The notes under the pieces: model-generated
Database searches by the model: none
Seen by the model: the letters and a program-made list of their open reading frames with translations, nothing else
Told to the model about the DNA's origin: nothing
Source of the DNA: Pseudonocardia halophobica
Lineage (GTDB): Bacteria; Actinomycetota; Actinomycetes; Mycobacteriales; Pseudonocardiaceae
Reading direction: 5' to 3'
DNA length: 64,000 bases
Assembly: GCF_027922425.1 (NCBI RefSeq)
Contig: NZ_BSFQ01000039.1
Location: 1 to 64,000, forward strand
Translations under genes and position numbers: made by a program
In this document: one piece after another, positions 17,344 through 26,245 of the stretch
Position numbering within the stretch: position 1 is the stretch's first letter
Layout: each line of letters opens with the position of its first letter

Positions 17344-17973
17344 GTGTCCCTGCTCGCCCGCTGCCCGGTCCTCCCGGTCGTCGTGCTCGACGACCCGGCG
17401 CAGGCGCTGCCGCTCGGCGAGGCCCTGCTCGCCGGGGGCGTCGACGTCGTCGAGATCACCCTGCGGACCGCGGCCGGCCTCGCCGGCATCCGCGCCCTGA
17501 GCGCGCTGCCGGAGCTGCACGTCGGGGCCGGATCGGTCGTGGTTCCGCGGCACGTCGACGAGGTCGTGGCGGCCGGGGCCCGGTTCGTCGTGAGCCCCGG
17601 GCTGTCCGTGTCCGTGCTCGACCGGGCCGTCGAGCTCGAGGTGCCGGCCCTGCCCGGGGTGTCCGGCGCGTCGGACCTCATGGTCGCCACCGAGCGCGGG
17701 CTCACCGAGGTGAAGTTCTTCCCGGCGAACCTGCTCGGCGGCGTGGCCGGGATCCGCGCGCTGGCCGCGCCGTTCCCCGGGATGACCTTCCTGCCCTCCG
17801 GCGGGGTGAAGCCGGAGAACATGGCGGACTACCTCGCGCTGCCGTGCGTCCCGGCCATCAGCGGCAGCTGGATGGTCGACCCGGAGCTGCTCGCCGCCGG
17901 CCGATGGGACGAGGTCAGCGCCCGCGCCGCCGACGCGCTGCGGCGGGCGCGCGGCGCGGTGCCGGTCGGCTGA
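17344..17973 (+). CDS. eda: KDPG/KHG aldolase
   Basis: A 209-residue class I aldolase that splits 2-keto-3-deoxy-6-phosphogluconate into pyruvate and glyceraldehyde 3-phosphate. The catalytic Glu is in VDVVEITLRT and the Schiff-base lysine in LTEVKFFPAN; the phosphate-binding end is FLPSGGVKPENM. GTG 17344 is preceded by AGGAG; an alternative GTG lies two codons upstream. It completes the mannonate to KDG to KDPG to central metabolism route and converges on xylA with only three bases between the stops. Confidence 0.9.
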   Translation: MSLLARCPVLPVVVLDDPAQALPLGEALLAGGVDVVEITLRTAAGLAGIRALSALPELHVGAGSVVVPRHVDEVVAAGARFVVSPGLSVSVLDRAVELEVPALPGVSGASDLMVATERGLTEVKFFPANLLGGVAGIRALAAPFPGMTFLPSGGVKPENMADYLALPCVPAISGSWMVDPELLAAGRWDEVSARAADALRRARGAVPVG

Positions 17974-17976
17974 CCC

Positions 17977-19167
17977 CTACCGGGCGCCCATGAGGTGCTC
18001 GACGGCGAGCTGGTGCAGCCGGACGAACCCGTACCCGCGCCGGCCGGCCGCCTCGGCGTCGAAGTCCTCGAACGACGAGCGGTCGGCCAGGAGCTCGGCG
18101 TAGCCCTCGCCGGGCGCGAGGGTCGGCGTCGAGAGCTCGGGGACGCCCGCGGTGGCGAGGGCCTCCTGCACCTCGGGGTCGGCACGGAAGGCCGCGGCCC
18201 GCTCCTTGAGCAACAGGTACGCCCGCATGTTGGCGGCGGCCGAGTCCCAGACCCCGGTGTAGCTCTCGGTGCGCGAGGGCTTGTAGTCGAAGTGCCGCGG
18301 GCCGTCGTAGGCCGGGCCGCCGCCGGGGCCGCCGTGTTCGAGCAGGTCGACCAGCGCGAAGGCGTTGAGCAGGTCGCCGTGGCCGAACACGAGGTCCTGG
18401 TCGTACTTGATCCCGCGCTGGCCGTTGAGGTCGAGGTGGAAGAGCTTGCCCGCCCACAGCGCCTGCGCGATGCCGTGGACGTAGTTCAGCCCGGCCATCT
18501 GCTCGTGGCCGACCTCGGGGTTCACGCCGACCAGCTCGGGGTGCGCGAGCTTCTCGATGAAGGCCAGCGCGTGCCCGACGGTCGGCAGCAGGATGTCGCC
18601 GCGGGGCTCGTTGGGCTTGGGCTCGAGCGCGAACCGGATGTCGTGGCCGCGGTCGAGGACGAACCCGCAGAGCAGGTCCATCGCCTCGCGGTAGCGGTCG
18701 AGCGCCGCCGCGACGTCCTTCGCCGAGTCGTACTCCGAGCCCTCGCGGCCGCCCCACAGCACGAACGTCCGGGCGCCCAGCTCGGCGGCGAGCTCGACGT
18801 TGCGCAGCACCTTGCGCAGCGCGAACCGGCGCACCGACCGGTCGTTGCTCGTGAACCCGCCGTCCTTGAACACGGGGTGGGTGAACAGGTTCGTCGTGAT
18901 CATCGGGACGGTCATGCCGGTGGCGTCGAGCGCCTCGCGCAGCCGCGTGACCTGCTTGTCCCGCGTGCCGGCGTCGGGGCCGAAGCCGAACAGGTCGTCG
19001 TCGTGGAAGGTCAGGCCCCATGCGCCGAGCGCGGCCAGCCGCTCCACGGCCTCGACGACGTCGAGCGCGGGGCGGGTGGCCTCGCCGAAGGGGTCACGGC
19101 CCTGCCAACCGACCGTCCAGAGGCCGAAGGAGAAGCGGTCGGCCTGCGACGGCGTCGGTGCGGTCAT
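17977..19167 (-). CDS. xylA: Xylose isomerase
   Basis: A 396-residue TIM-barrel enzyme interconverting D-xylose and D-xylulose (also glucose and fructose). It matches actinomycete class I enzymes: FGLWTVGWQGRDPFGEATRP, the catalytic His region LTFHDDDLFGFG, ALEPKPNEPRGDI, NPEVGHEQMAG and DLNGQRGIKYDQD. The ATG at 19167 has AAGGAGCG 6 bases before it. An imperfect inverted repeat TTAGTCC-N7-GAACTAA lies 15-35 bases upstream and is a likely ROK repressor site. No xylulokinase gene is in the window. Confidence 0.95.
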   Translation of the reverse strand: MTAPTPSQADRFSFGLWTVGWQGRDPFGEATRPALDVVEAVERLAALGAWGLTFHDDDLFGFGPDAGTRDKQVTRLREALDATGMTVPMITTNLFTHPVFKDGGFTSNDRSVRRFALRKVLRNVELAAELGARTFVLWGGREGSEYDSAKDVAAALDRYREAMDLLCGFVLDRGHDIRFALEPKPNEPRGDILLPTVGHALAFIEKLAHPELVGVNPEVGHEQMAGLNYVHGIAQALWAGKLFHLDLNGQRGIKYDQDLVFGHGDLLNAFALVDLLEHGGPGGGPAYDGPRHFDYKPSRTESYTGVWDSAAANMRAYLLLKERAAAFRADPEVQEALATAGVPELSTPTLAPGEGYAELLADRSSFEDFDAEAAGRRGYGFVRLHQLAVEHLMGAR

Positions 19168-19181
19168 CGGGCGCTCCTTGA

Positions 19182-19202
19182 TTAGTCCAGATCACGAACT
19201 AA
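19182..19202. promoter_or_regulatory. Probable ROK/XylR operator upstream of xylA
   Basis: TTAGTCC (19182-19188) and GAACTAA (19196-19202) form an inverted repeat with one mismatch and a 7-base spacer, directly in front of xylA. A ROK regulator gene lies immediately upstream on the same strand. Confidence 0.5.
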
Positions 19203-19360
19203 AGGAGGACGCTAGACCTGCGGCGGGGGCGGGGCAAGGGGCACCGCGTCATCACGTGAAGATCACGACGAGTGGGACGGGAGAGTGATCGGCACGACCG
19301 CATCGTCACCCTCGCTCCGATCATCCCGCCCGCACCGACGAGCGCGGCGGGATGCGCAGA

Positions 19361-20590
19361 TCAAGCGGGCATGATCCGGACCGGGTCGGCGAGGACCGCG
19401 TCGACGACGCCTAGGGCGGCACCGAGGACGGCTGCGTCGGGCCCGAGGGCGGAGGTCGTGACCGGGGGAGCGGTGCCGCGCAGCGCCCCGACCTGCGCGG
19501 CGAGGGCGGCGTCGAGCCGCGGGACCAGGACCGGGCCGAGGGCGGCGAGCGTCCCGCCGAGCACGATCAGGCCGGGGGCGAGCAGGTGCACCGCGGCGGT
19601 CAGGGCCAGGGCCAGGCCGGCAGCCCCCTCGTCGACGGCCGTCCGTGCGGCGTCGCCGGCGGGATCGCCCGCGGGGAGGTCCAGGGCGTCGAGCAGCGGC
19701 GTGAGACCGCCGTCGGGGTCGAGGCCGGCGGCGCGGAGCAGGGCGGGCAGCCCCGCGACCGTCTCCAGGCAGCCCCGGCCCCCGCAGGCGCAGGGTGCGC
19801 CGCCGGGCGCCACCACCACGTGCCCCAGCTCGCCGGCGAAGCCGTCGGCGCCCGAGTACAACCCGGACCCGACGACCAACCCGGCGCCGATGCCCACCTC
19901 GCCCGTGACCACGAGGAACGACGGGTGCCCGCTCCCGGCGCCGAGCCGGAGCTCGCCCAGCGCGGCCAGGTTGGCCTCGTTGTCCACCGCCACCGGCAGG
20001 CCCGTCCGCGGCGGGAGGTCGGCGAGGTACGGGTCGAGCGGCACGTCCCGCCAGCCCAGGTTCGGCGCGGCGACGACGCAGCGGCCGCGGCCGGCGGCGG
20101 AGTGGTCGAGCAGGCCGGGGATCGCGAGCCCGGCGCCGACGAGCGTGAGCTCCTGCGCAGTCGCCCGCCGCTCGGCCTCGGCGGCCAGCGCCGCGAGTTC
20201 GTCGAACACCGCGGCGGGCGAGCGCCGGTTGGTGCCCACCTGCTCCAGCCGTACCCGTGTGCGGCCGCGGAGGTCGACGACCGCCACGGCGAGCCGGCGC
20301 GCCCCGATCTCGCACCCGAGCCCGGCCACGTGCCCGCCGTCGAGCGCCAGCCCGATGCCCGGACGGCCCCGCTCGCCCTCGCCCGTGCGGCCCTCGGCCA
20401 CCAGCAGCCGCGCCGCGACCAGCTCGCCGACCAGCGACGACACCGTGGACTTGGTCAGCCCGGTCGCCACCGCCAGCCCGGCGCGGCTGACCGTGCCCCG
20501 CCGCGCCACCTCGCCCAGCACCACACCCAGGTTGTGGTCCCGCATGCTGCGGTGCCGCATCGCGGGGGCGACGGCCGGACGGTCGGTCAT
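19361..20590 (-). CDS. ROK-family transcriptional repressor, XylR-like
   Basis: A 409-residue regulator. It has an N-terminal winged helix (SMRDHNLGVVLGEVARRGTV, then GLTKSTVSSLVGELVAARLL) and a C-terminal ROK sugar-binding domain with the zinc motif CACGGRGCLETVAG near residue 250-265. ROK regulators with this layout repress xylose or other sugar genes until the sugar binds. It sits directly upstream of xylA in the same direction, and a dyad lies before xylA. ATG 20590 is preferred since longer frames lack the family start. Confidence 0.87.
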   Translation of the reverse strand: MTDRPAVAPAMRHRSMRDHNLGVVLGEVARRGTVSRAGLAVATGLTKSTVSSLVGELVAARLLVAEGRTGEGERGRPGIGLALDGGHVAGLGCEIGARRLAVAVVDLRGRTRVRLEQVGTNRRSPAAVFDELAALAAEAERRATAQELTLVGAGLAIPGLLDHSAAGRGRCVVAAPNLGWRDVPLDPYLADLPPRTGLPVAVDNEANLAALGELRLGAGSGHPSFLVVTGEVGIGAGLVVGSGLYSGADGFAGELGHVVVAPGGAPCACGGRGCLETVAGLPALLRAAGLDPDGGLTPLLDALDLPAGDPAGDAARTAVDEGAAGLALALTAAVHLLAPGLIVLGGTLAALGPVLVPRLDAALAAQVGALRGTAPPVTTSALGPDAAVLGAALGVVDAVLADPVRIMPA

Positions 20591-20639
20591 GGGCGCATCC
20601 TGCCCTGTCGTGCCGCGGCGCGGGGTCGCCCTGTCGGGG

Positions 20640-21530
20640 TCAGCCGGCGCGACGCCGGACGATCGCCTCCTGCGCCACGGTGGCGACGAGCCGGCCCGAC
20701 CGCGCGAAGAAGCGCCCATGGCACAGCGCCCGGCCGTCCGCCGCCCAGCTGCTGTCCTGCTCGTAGCAGAGCCAGTCGTCGGCGCGGACCGCGCCGTGGA
20801 ACCACACGGCGTGGTCGAGGCTGGCCGCGGTGACGTCCGGGGCTCCGAACATGGTCGCGTGCGGGGCCAGCGCGGTGGAGAGCAGCATCATGTCCGACGC
20901 GTAGGCGACCACGCAGTGGTGGAACAGCGGGTCGGCGGGGAGGGGCTCGCGGGTGCGCACCCAGAAGCGGTGGTGGGGCGGTGCCGCCTCGCCCCGGTGG
21001 GCGGCGCTGCGCGGCAGCTCGCCCTCGAACCGGAGGTCGACCGGGTGCAGCCGGTCGAGCCGCGTCCACCAGCTGCGCACGGTCTCGTCGGCCCCGGCGA
21101 CCTGCTCCAAGGGCGTCGGGAGGTCTGCCGGATCGGTCACGCCGGTGGTCAGCCGGGGCACCTGGTGCGCCCAGCCGTCCTGAGGTACCTCGAACGAGGC
21201 GGTGAGCAGGAAGATCTCCTTGCCGTGCTGCTCGGCGACGACCTGCCGGAGGCTGACGGTGGCGCCGTCGCGCACGGGCGTGACGTGGAAGCGGGTGGCC
21301 GCGGCGGCGTCGGCGGGTCGGAGGAAGTGGCCGTGTATCGAGTGGACGGGGCGGTCGGGGCCCACACTCGATCCGGCGGCCCGCAGCGCCCGGCCGACGA
21401 CGACGCCGCCGAACCCCCGCTCGACCAGCCCCTCCTGGCCGGCAGCTTCGTAGCGGTCCGGCCCGGTGGGGTGGACGTCCAGCAGGGTCCCGACGGCCGT
21501 CGCTCCGGGCGCGATCTCGAGCTCGGTCAC
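20640..21530 (-). CDS. tesB: Acyl-CoA thioesterase II
   Basis: A 296-residue double-hotdog thioesterase that hydrolyses acyl-CoA to free fatty acid and CoA. It shows RGFGGVVVGRALRAAGSSV and VHSIHGHFLRPADA in the first hotdog. The second contains ASLDHAVWFHGAVRADDWLC with the catalytic Asp in LDHAVWFH and ends GRLVATVAQEAIVR, all typical of TesB. The start is GTG at 21530; the ribosome binding site is weak. It lies upstream of the ROK gene on the same strand, 49 bases apart, with no obvious functional link. Confidence 0.92.
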   Translation of the reverse strand: MTELEIAPGATAVGTLLDVHPTGPDRYEAAGQEGLVERGFGGVVVGRALRAAGSSVGPDRPVHSIHGHFLRPADAAAATRFHVTPVRDGATVSLRQVVAEQHGKEIFLLTASFEVPQDGWAHQVPRLTTGVTDPADLPTPLEQVAGADETVRSWWTRLDRLHPVDLRFEGELPRSAAHRGEAAPPHHRFWVRTREPLPADPLFHHCVVAYASDMMLLSTALAPHATMFGAPDVTAASLDHAVWFHGAVRADDWLCYEQDSSWAADGRALCHGRFFARSGRLVATVAQEAIVRRRAG

Positions 21531-21634
21531 GAACGGAGTCTGCGTTCCCGCGGCCCTCAGGCGGATCTTCCCGTGGCCCAGCTCACAGCCTCATCTCGCA
21601 GTGCGCACCTTCACGGCGCCCATCTCCGCCCACG

Positions 21635-22630
21635 TCACAGCATGTTCAGCTCGTACGTCTCCCGCTGGCGCTCCCGCGTGTGCTGCGCGGGCGTCGTCGG
21701 CGGATAGTGGTCCGGCTGCCCGGGGCGGCGGCAGGTCGGGATGGTGGTGACCTCGGCGTCCGGCCGGCCGGAGAAGAAGAACGGCATCGAGTAGCGCTCG
21801 GTTCCGGACGTGTTGACGACCCGGTGCAGCGTGGAGCGGTAGAGGTCGGCGGTCCAGCGCGCCATGAGGTCGCCGAGGTTGACGACGAACGTGCCCGGGA
21901 TCGGGGCGGCGTGGATCCAGCCCTCGTCCTCGTCGAGGACCTGCAGGCCGCCGTTCTCGTCCTGGGCCAGCAGGGTGATGCCGCCCCAGTCGGTGTGCGC
22001 GCCGGCGCCCTTCTCCCCGGGCCGCGGGTTCGGCGGCTGCGGCGGGTAGTGCAGGATCCGCAGCGTCGGGGTCGGCTCGGCGCAGAAGTCGCGGAACCAG
22101 TCCTCGGGCAGGTCGAGCGAGAGCGCGAGGCCGTCCATCAGCAGCGTCGCGACCCCGGTCATCCGCCGGTGGTACTCGGTGAGGACCTCGCGGAACTCCG
22201 GGCGCGCGGGCCACAGGTTGGGTCCGAAGCCCACACCGGCGTCGCCCTCGGGCACGGTGCCGTCGGAGCGCGACTCGCGGCCCAGGTAGTAGCCCTCCTT
22301 GAGGTCCGGCGGCGCGCCGGCCTCGAGGGTCTGGCCGCCGACGTCCTCGTAGCCGCGGCCGTAGTTGTCCTTCGTCATCGCGACCCGCTGCTTCTCCGCC
22401 GCGGGCAGCGCGAAGAAGGTGCGGGCCTCGGCGAACGCGGCCTCGAGCAGCGCAGGCTCGATGCCGTGCCCGGAGACGTAGAAGAAGCCCTTGTCGACGC
22501 AGGCCGCGCGCAGCGCGCGGCCGACGGCGGCGCGCGCCGCGGGGTCGTCCGTGCGCAGGCCGGAGATGTCGACGACGGGCAGGGCGCTGGTCTCGACCGT
22601 GCGGGCGCCGAGCTCGGCGGACCGGGTCAT
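21635..22630 (-). CDS. 2-oxoglutarate/Fe(II) oxygenase, isopenicillin N synthase-like
   Basis: A 331-residue oxygenase with an N-terminal DIOX_N region (LPVVDISGL) and a C-terminal double-stranded beta-helix. The iron ligands are His212 and Asp214 (AHTDWGGITLL) and His269 (LHRVVN). Arg279 and Ser281 (RYS) would bind 2-oxoglutarate. This family hydroxylates or oxidatively cleaves small molecules. The gene is 30 bases behind a THI5-type binding lipoprotein and has GGAGGA before its ATG. That pairing recalls TauA/TauD, an importer with an oxygenase, so the imported ligand may be its substrate. Confidence 0.88.
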   Translation of the reverse strand: MTRSAELGARTVETSALPVVDISGLRTDDPAARAAVGRALRAACVDKGFFYVSGHGIEPALLEAAFAEARTFFALPAAEKQRVAMTKDNYGRGYEDVGGQTLEAGAPPDLKEGYYLGRESRSDGTVPEGDAGVGFGPNLWPARPEFREVLTEYHRRMTGVATLLMDGLALSLDLPEDWFRDFCAEPTPTLRILHYPPQPPNPRPGEKGAGAHTDWGGITLLAQDENGGLQVLDEDEGWIHAAPIPGTFVVNLGDLMARWTADLYRSTLHRVVNTSGTERYSMPFFFSGRPDAEVTTIPTCRRPGQPDHYPPTTPAQHTRERQRETYELNML

Positions 22631-22660
22631 GGTTCCTCCGTGGGGCGGGGCGGGGGGCGG

Positions 22661-23770
22661 TCAGCTGGTCGGGGCCGTGATCGCCGGTGCGGCGCCCTGG
22701 AAGGAGCCGGCCGGGGCGTCGGGCAGCGCGTCAAGCTGGGGCATGACCTCGGTCGACAGGAACGAGTTGTCGTACAGCGGGCCGCTCGGGTTCCAGTCGG
22801 CGGGCAGCGCGCCCATCTGCTTCATCTGGTCGATCGTGGTGTTCCAGCGCTCGTCGCCCATGGCGCCCATCTGCTTGCCGCCCTGGCCGCCGATCACGAA
22901 CGGGCGCTGGCCGGCCCAGGTGAACCAGTTGGTGTCGGCGGCGAGCTGGTTGTTGTCCGTGAGCATCTGGTCGTTGGCCTTGGTGGCCGCGTCGACGTCC
23001 GTGAGGTAGGCCGTCCAGCCCTTCGACAGCGCGCCCAGCGCCCGCTTCAGCGTGTCGCCGTGGTTCTTCGCGTAGTCCTCGGTCACCGCGAGGATCTGGC
23101 CGTAGGGGTTGAAGCCGGCCGAGGCGTAGCTGAAGTAGTTGACGTCGATGTTCTGCTTGCGGGCCTCGTAGACCGTGTTGGTCGGGTAGCCCTGGACCAC
23201 GCCGTCGGGCGAGGCGAAGAACGCGGCGTAGGTGCCGTTGAAGTTCTGGGTCGGGAACTGGATGTTCTGGCTGCGCTGCACCCACTGCCAGCCGAGGCTG
23301 ATCGGGGCGACGGTCCAGGACTTGCCGGCGAGGTCGCTCCACTTCGTCCAGCCGGTGGACTGCTTGACCAGCACGCCGGTCGGCGGGGTGTCGAACTCGT
23401 TGTAGACCGCGGTGATCGGCAGGCCCTGCGCCTTGGCCTGCAGGTAGGACTCGGCGGTGGTCACCGCGATGTCGGCGCGGCCGGAGGCCAGCAGCTGGAT
23501 GCCGGAGACGTTGGGTCCGCCGGGGAGGATCTTCACGTCGGAGAAGCCGGCGTCGGCGAGGTAGCCCTGGGTCTGCGCGGCGGTCCAGCCGCCGTTCTGC
23601 GCGTTGCTGAACCAGGACAGCTGCACGGTGAGGCTGTCGTCGCCGGCGGGCCCGGAGCTCGACGCGGCCGCACCGCCGGAGGCGCCGCCGCACGCGGCGA
23701 GGACGAGGGCGGTCGCCAGCGCCACGAGGGCGAGCGGCAGGCGCGCCCAGCGGGTGGGGGACAGGGACAT
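22661..23770 (-). CDS. ABC transporter substrate-binding lipoprotein, NMT1/THI5 type
   Basis: A 369-residue exported lipoprotein with signal peptide ending LVALATALVLAAC and the lipobox LAAC. The binding-protein core starts LTVQLSWFSNAQNGG and has LASGRADIAVTTAESYL. This group binds pyrimidine-like or other small ligands (ThiY, RibY, TauA, SsuA relatives). It is clearly paralogous to the lipoprotein at 29820-30830: both share ASAG(F/Y)NPY, NWF.W..QR.F and a late QM.Q(M/L)GAL. No permease or ATPase is beside it, so it may use those encoded at 30842-32469. ATG 23770 follows GGAG. Confidence 0.88.
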   Translation of the reverse strand: MSLSPTRWARLPLALVALATALVLAACGGASGGAAASSSGPAGDDSLTVQLSWFSNAQNGGWTAAQTQGYLADAGFSDVKILPGGPNVSGIQLLASGRADIAVTTAESYLQAKAQGLPITAVYNEFDTPPTGVLVKQSTGWTKWSDLAGKSWTVAPISLGWQWVQRSQNIQFPTQNFNGTYAAFFASPDGVVQGYPTNTVYEARKQNIDVNYFSYASAGFNPYGQILAVTEDYAKNHGDTLKRALGALSKGWTAYLTDVDAATKANDQMLTDNNQLAADTNWFTWAGQRPFVIGGQGGKQMGAMGDERWNTTIDQMKQMGALPADWNPSGPLYDNSFLSTEVMPQLDALPDAPAGSFQGAAPAITAPTS

Positions 23771-24338
23771 GGGGGCTCCAACATCTCGCGGCGGGAACGC
23801 CCGGCCGACGCGCGGACAACCATTCTCGGCGTCGTCGGGAAAAGGGGACGGGCCATTTCTGCGCATTCACGGAAACGGCGGTGCTCGGGCCCGGGGAGCG
23901 GGTCCGGTCGGAGGGGAGGGGACGGCGACGTCCGGACGAGCGGGCGGCCGGGCCAGCTCCGGGATCGCGACCCCAGCCGCCCGGGCCAGCGGCGGCGCAG
24001 CGGGTGCGCTCGACGTCGGCCCAGCTCAGCGAGCTGATCGCGGTCCCGGAGGAGGTCCGGGCCGGATGGTCCGACCAAGCGGACCGCCCAGACCATCGGG
24101 CGTCGGGGCCCCCGCCGTCAACGGTTGAGCGTCGAACTTCACCTGCCCGAAACACGGTGACCGAGGCATTGCGGCCGGGCCCGTTTCCCCCGTCCGTTTC
24201 GCCGGTATTTCGCGTGTGAATAAACGGTTTCGTGATCGCCGGGCCGCTGTTGTCGAACCATTCCGCCGCCTACGGTCGGATTGGTCAGGCCAACCACCCC
24301 CGGGGTGGTTCGGCGCCGGAAGTCAGGAAGGACCGGGT
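23771..24338. other. Long intergenic region between divergent transport and regulator genes
   Basis: 568 bases with no supported gene. The interval near 24185-24250 is richer in A/T (TTTCGCCGGTATTTCG, GAATAAACGG) and probably holds the promoters for the leftward lipoprotein gene and the rightward GntR operon. Inverted repeats are present at 24281-24310. Open frames in the middle lack ribosome binding sites and motifs. Confidence 0.5.
24281..24310. promoter_or_regulatory. Two overlapping inverted repeats, probable GntR operators
   Basis: TTGGTCAGGCCAA (24281-24293) is a near-palindrome close to the TGGTNNNACCA pattern of FadR-type regulators. It runs into AACCACCCC-C-GGGGTGGTT (24292-24310), a perfect inverted repeat. 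Both lie 30-60 bases before the GntR gene that heads the operon. Confidence 0.55.
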
Positions 24339-25115
24339 GTGGACAGCACCACCGGAGCACCGGGCGATCGCCGCCCGGTGCCGTCCTCCGCCCTCGAGCT
24401 GCCGCGGCTCGCGCCGGGCGCGTTCCGCGGCAGCGTGAGCACCGAGATCTCGGCGCACCTGGAGAAGCTGATCGCGGTCGGCGAGCTCAGGCCGGGGGAC
24501 CGGCTGCCGTCGGAGCGCGAGCTGGCGGCGAGCCTGGGCGTGTCCCGGGCGTCGCTGCGCGAGGCCATGCACGAGCTGGAGGCGAAGCACCTCGTCGAGC
24601 GCCGGCCGGGCCGCGGCACCACCGTGCTGCCCGCGCCCGAGCACGTCCAGACGCTGTACTCGCAGCTCTCCGACGCGGAGCACCAGCTGCGGGACGTTGC
24701 CGAGCTGCGCGGCGCGATCGAGCCCCGGCTGGCCGAGCTGGCCGCCGAGCGGGCCACCGCCGCCAACCTCGTCGAGCTCGAGAACCTGCTGCGCAACCCG
24801 GTCGCGGAGGTGGCGCCCGAGGAGTCGCTGCGGCTCGACCTCGAGTTCCACATGCTCATCGCGGCCGCGGCGCAGAACCCGCTGATGTCGGCGATCAACA
24901 CGCTCGCCTGCTCGTGGACCTCGTCGACCCGGGTGCTCTCGCACTCCACCCGCTACGCCCGCGAGGTCTCCTACCTCGGGCACCGGGCGATCCTCGCCGC
25001 GGTCGCGGCCGGCAACCCCGCCGAGGCGCGGGACGCGATGGCCCGCCACCTCGCCGACGTCGCCGCCCTGACCCGGGACCGGTTCGAGGACCGCGCGACG
25101 GGGGAGACCCCGTGA
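24339..25115 (+). CDS. GntR-family regulator, FadR/FCD type
   Basis: A 258-residue regulator whose winged helix reads LRPGDRLPSERELAASLGVS RASLREAM (split here), followed by the FCD domain with VAELRGAIEPRLAELAAERA, LDLEFHMLIAAAAQNPLMSA and a final HLADVAALTRDRF. The His and Asp residues of these helices are the usual metal and ligand site. GTG 24339 is chosen for the AGGAAGGA in front of it. Its stop overlaps the acetamidase start (GTGA), so the regulator is the first cistron of the large amide/N-heterocycle operon and probably autoregulates it through the dyads at 24281-24310. Confidence 0.87.
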   Translation: MDSTTGAPGDRRPVPSSALELPRLAPGAFRGSVSTEISAHLEKLIAVGELRPGDRLPSERELAASLGVSRASLREAMHELEAKHLVERRPGRGTTVLPAPEHVQTLYSQLSDAEHQLRDVAELRGAIEPRLAELAAERATAANLVELENLLRNPVAEVAPEESLRLDLEFHMLIAAAAQNPLMSAINTLACSWTSSTRVLSHSTRYAREVSYLGHRAILAAVAAGNPAEARDAMARHLADVAALTRDRFEDRATGETP

Positions 25116-26245
25116 CCGCGTCCGAGCTGGCACCCATCGCCGCCGCTCCGGTGTTGCAGCCGCTCACCGCCACGTCCGACGGCGCCTACCTCCCCGCCAC
25201 CCCGGCGACCACCACCTGGGGCCGGCTGCCCTGCGCCGACGACGCCCCCGCACTCTCGGTGGAGCCCGGCGCCGCCGTCGTGGTCGACACCGTCAGCCAC
25301 GAGGGGATCCTCGAGGACCAGGGCCGGGACCCGATCGCCTTCTTCGGTGCCCACGGCGTCGCGCCCCGCGACGTCCTGCTCGACGCGATCGCCGTCGCCG
25401 CCGACGGGCACCACGACCGCACCGGCGGCCCGCACGTGGTGACCGGCCCGATCGAGGTCCGCGGCGCGCAGCCCGGCGACCTGCTCGCCGTGCGGGTCGA
25501 CGCGCTCGTCCCCCGGGTGCCCTACGGCGTGGTCTCCAGCCGGCACGGGAAGGGCCTGCTCCCCGGCAGCTTCCCCGTCGACGGCCCGCTGACCAGCATC
25601 TTCTGCCGGGTCAACGACCTGGAGCTCGGCCTCGACGCCGCGCGCGGCACGCTCCCGCTGCAGCCCGGCGACCCCGACCGCCCGGTCCGCTTCCCACTGG
25701 CGCCCTTCCTCGGCGTCATGGGCGTGGCGACGCCCGGCCCGCGCCGGCACTCCACCCCGCCCGGCCTGCACGGCGGCAACATCGACATCCGGCTGCTGGT
25801 CGCCGGCACCACGCTCTACCTGCCCGTCCAGGTGCCCGGCGCCGGCCTCTACGTCGGCGATCCGCACTTCGCCCAGGGCAACGGCGAAATCGCGCTGACG
25901 GCGCTGGAGGCGCCGCTGCGCGCCACCCTCACCGTCGACGTCGTGCCCGCCGCGGAGGCCGCGGCCCGCTACGGCGCCGTGACCGGGCCGTTCGTCCGCA
26001 CCGCGGAGTTCCTCGTGCCCACCGGGCTCGACGAGGACCTCGACGTCGCCGTGCAGAAGTGCGGCCGCAACGCGGTCGAGCTCCTCGGCGCGGTCTACGG
26101 GATGGCCCCCGAGCTGGCCTACGCCTACCTGTCCGCCGCGACGGACTTCGAGATCTCCCAGGTGGTCGACATCGTGAAGGGCTCCCACGCCCGGATCCGG
26201 CTGGCCGACTTCGCGGCCGTGGACCGGATCGAGGTGCCGCGATGA
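25112..26245 (+). CDS. Acetamidase/formamidase family amidohydrolase
   Basis: A 377-residue member of the FmdA/AmdA family, enzymes that release ammonia from short amides such as formamide and acetamide. Family landmarks are the metal-site stretches VVVDTVSHEGILED, GLHGGNIDIRLL and GDPHFAQGNGEIALTALEAP, and the C-terminal VDIVKGSHARIRL. Length is slightly above typical FmdA domains. GTG start overlaps the regulator; the stop overlaps the next start as ATGA. In this operon it would take a small amide, perhaps formamide or a carbamoyl compound released from the imported substrate. Confidence 0.85.
   Translation: MTASELAPIAAAPVLQPLTATSDGAYLPATPATTTWGRLPCADDAPALSVEPGAAVVVDTVSHEGILEDQGRDPIAFFGAHGVAPRDVLLDAIAVAADGHHDRTGGPHVVTGPIEVRGAQPGDLLAVRVDALVPRVPYGVVSSRHGKGLLPGSFPVDGPLTSIFCRVNDLELGLDAARGTLPLQPGDPDRPVRFPLAPFLGVMGVATPGPRRHSTPPGLHGGNIDIRLLVAGTTLYLPVQVPGAGLYVGDPHFAQGNGEIALTALEAPLRATLTVDVVPAAEAAARYGAVTGPFVRTAEFLVPTGLDEDLDVAVQKCGRNAVELLGAVYGMAPELAYAYLSAATDFEISQVVDIVKGSHARIRLADFAAVDRIEVPR

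Noticed and set aside
23881..24219. Plus-strand frame in the long intergenic region before the GntR gene
   Set aside because: No ribosome binding site, no motif and Arg/Pro/Gly-rich composition typical of non-coding high-GC sequence.
24200..24338. Possible TPP riboswitch upstream of the operon with a THI5-type importer
   Set aside because: I looked for the TPP aptamer core in the leader and did not find it; inverted repeats there fit GntR operators better.
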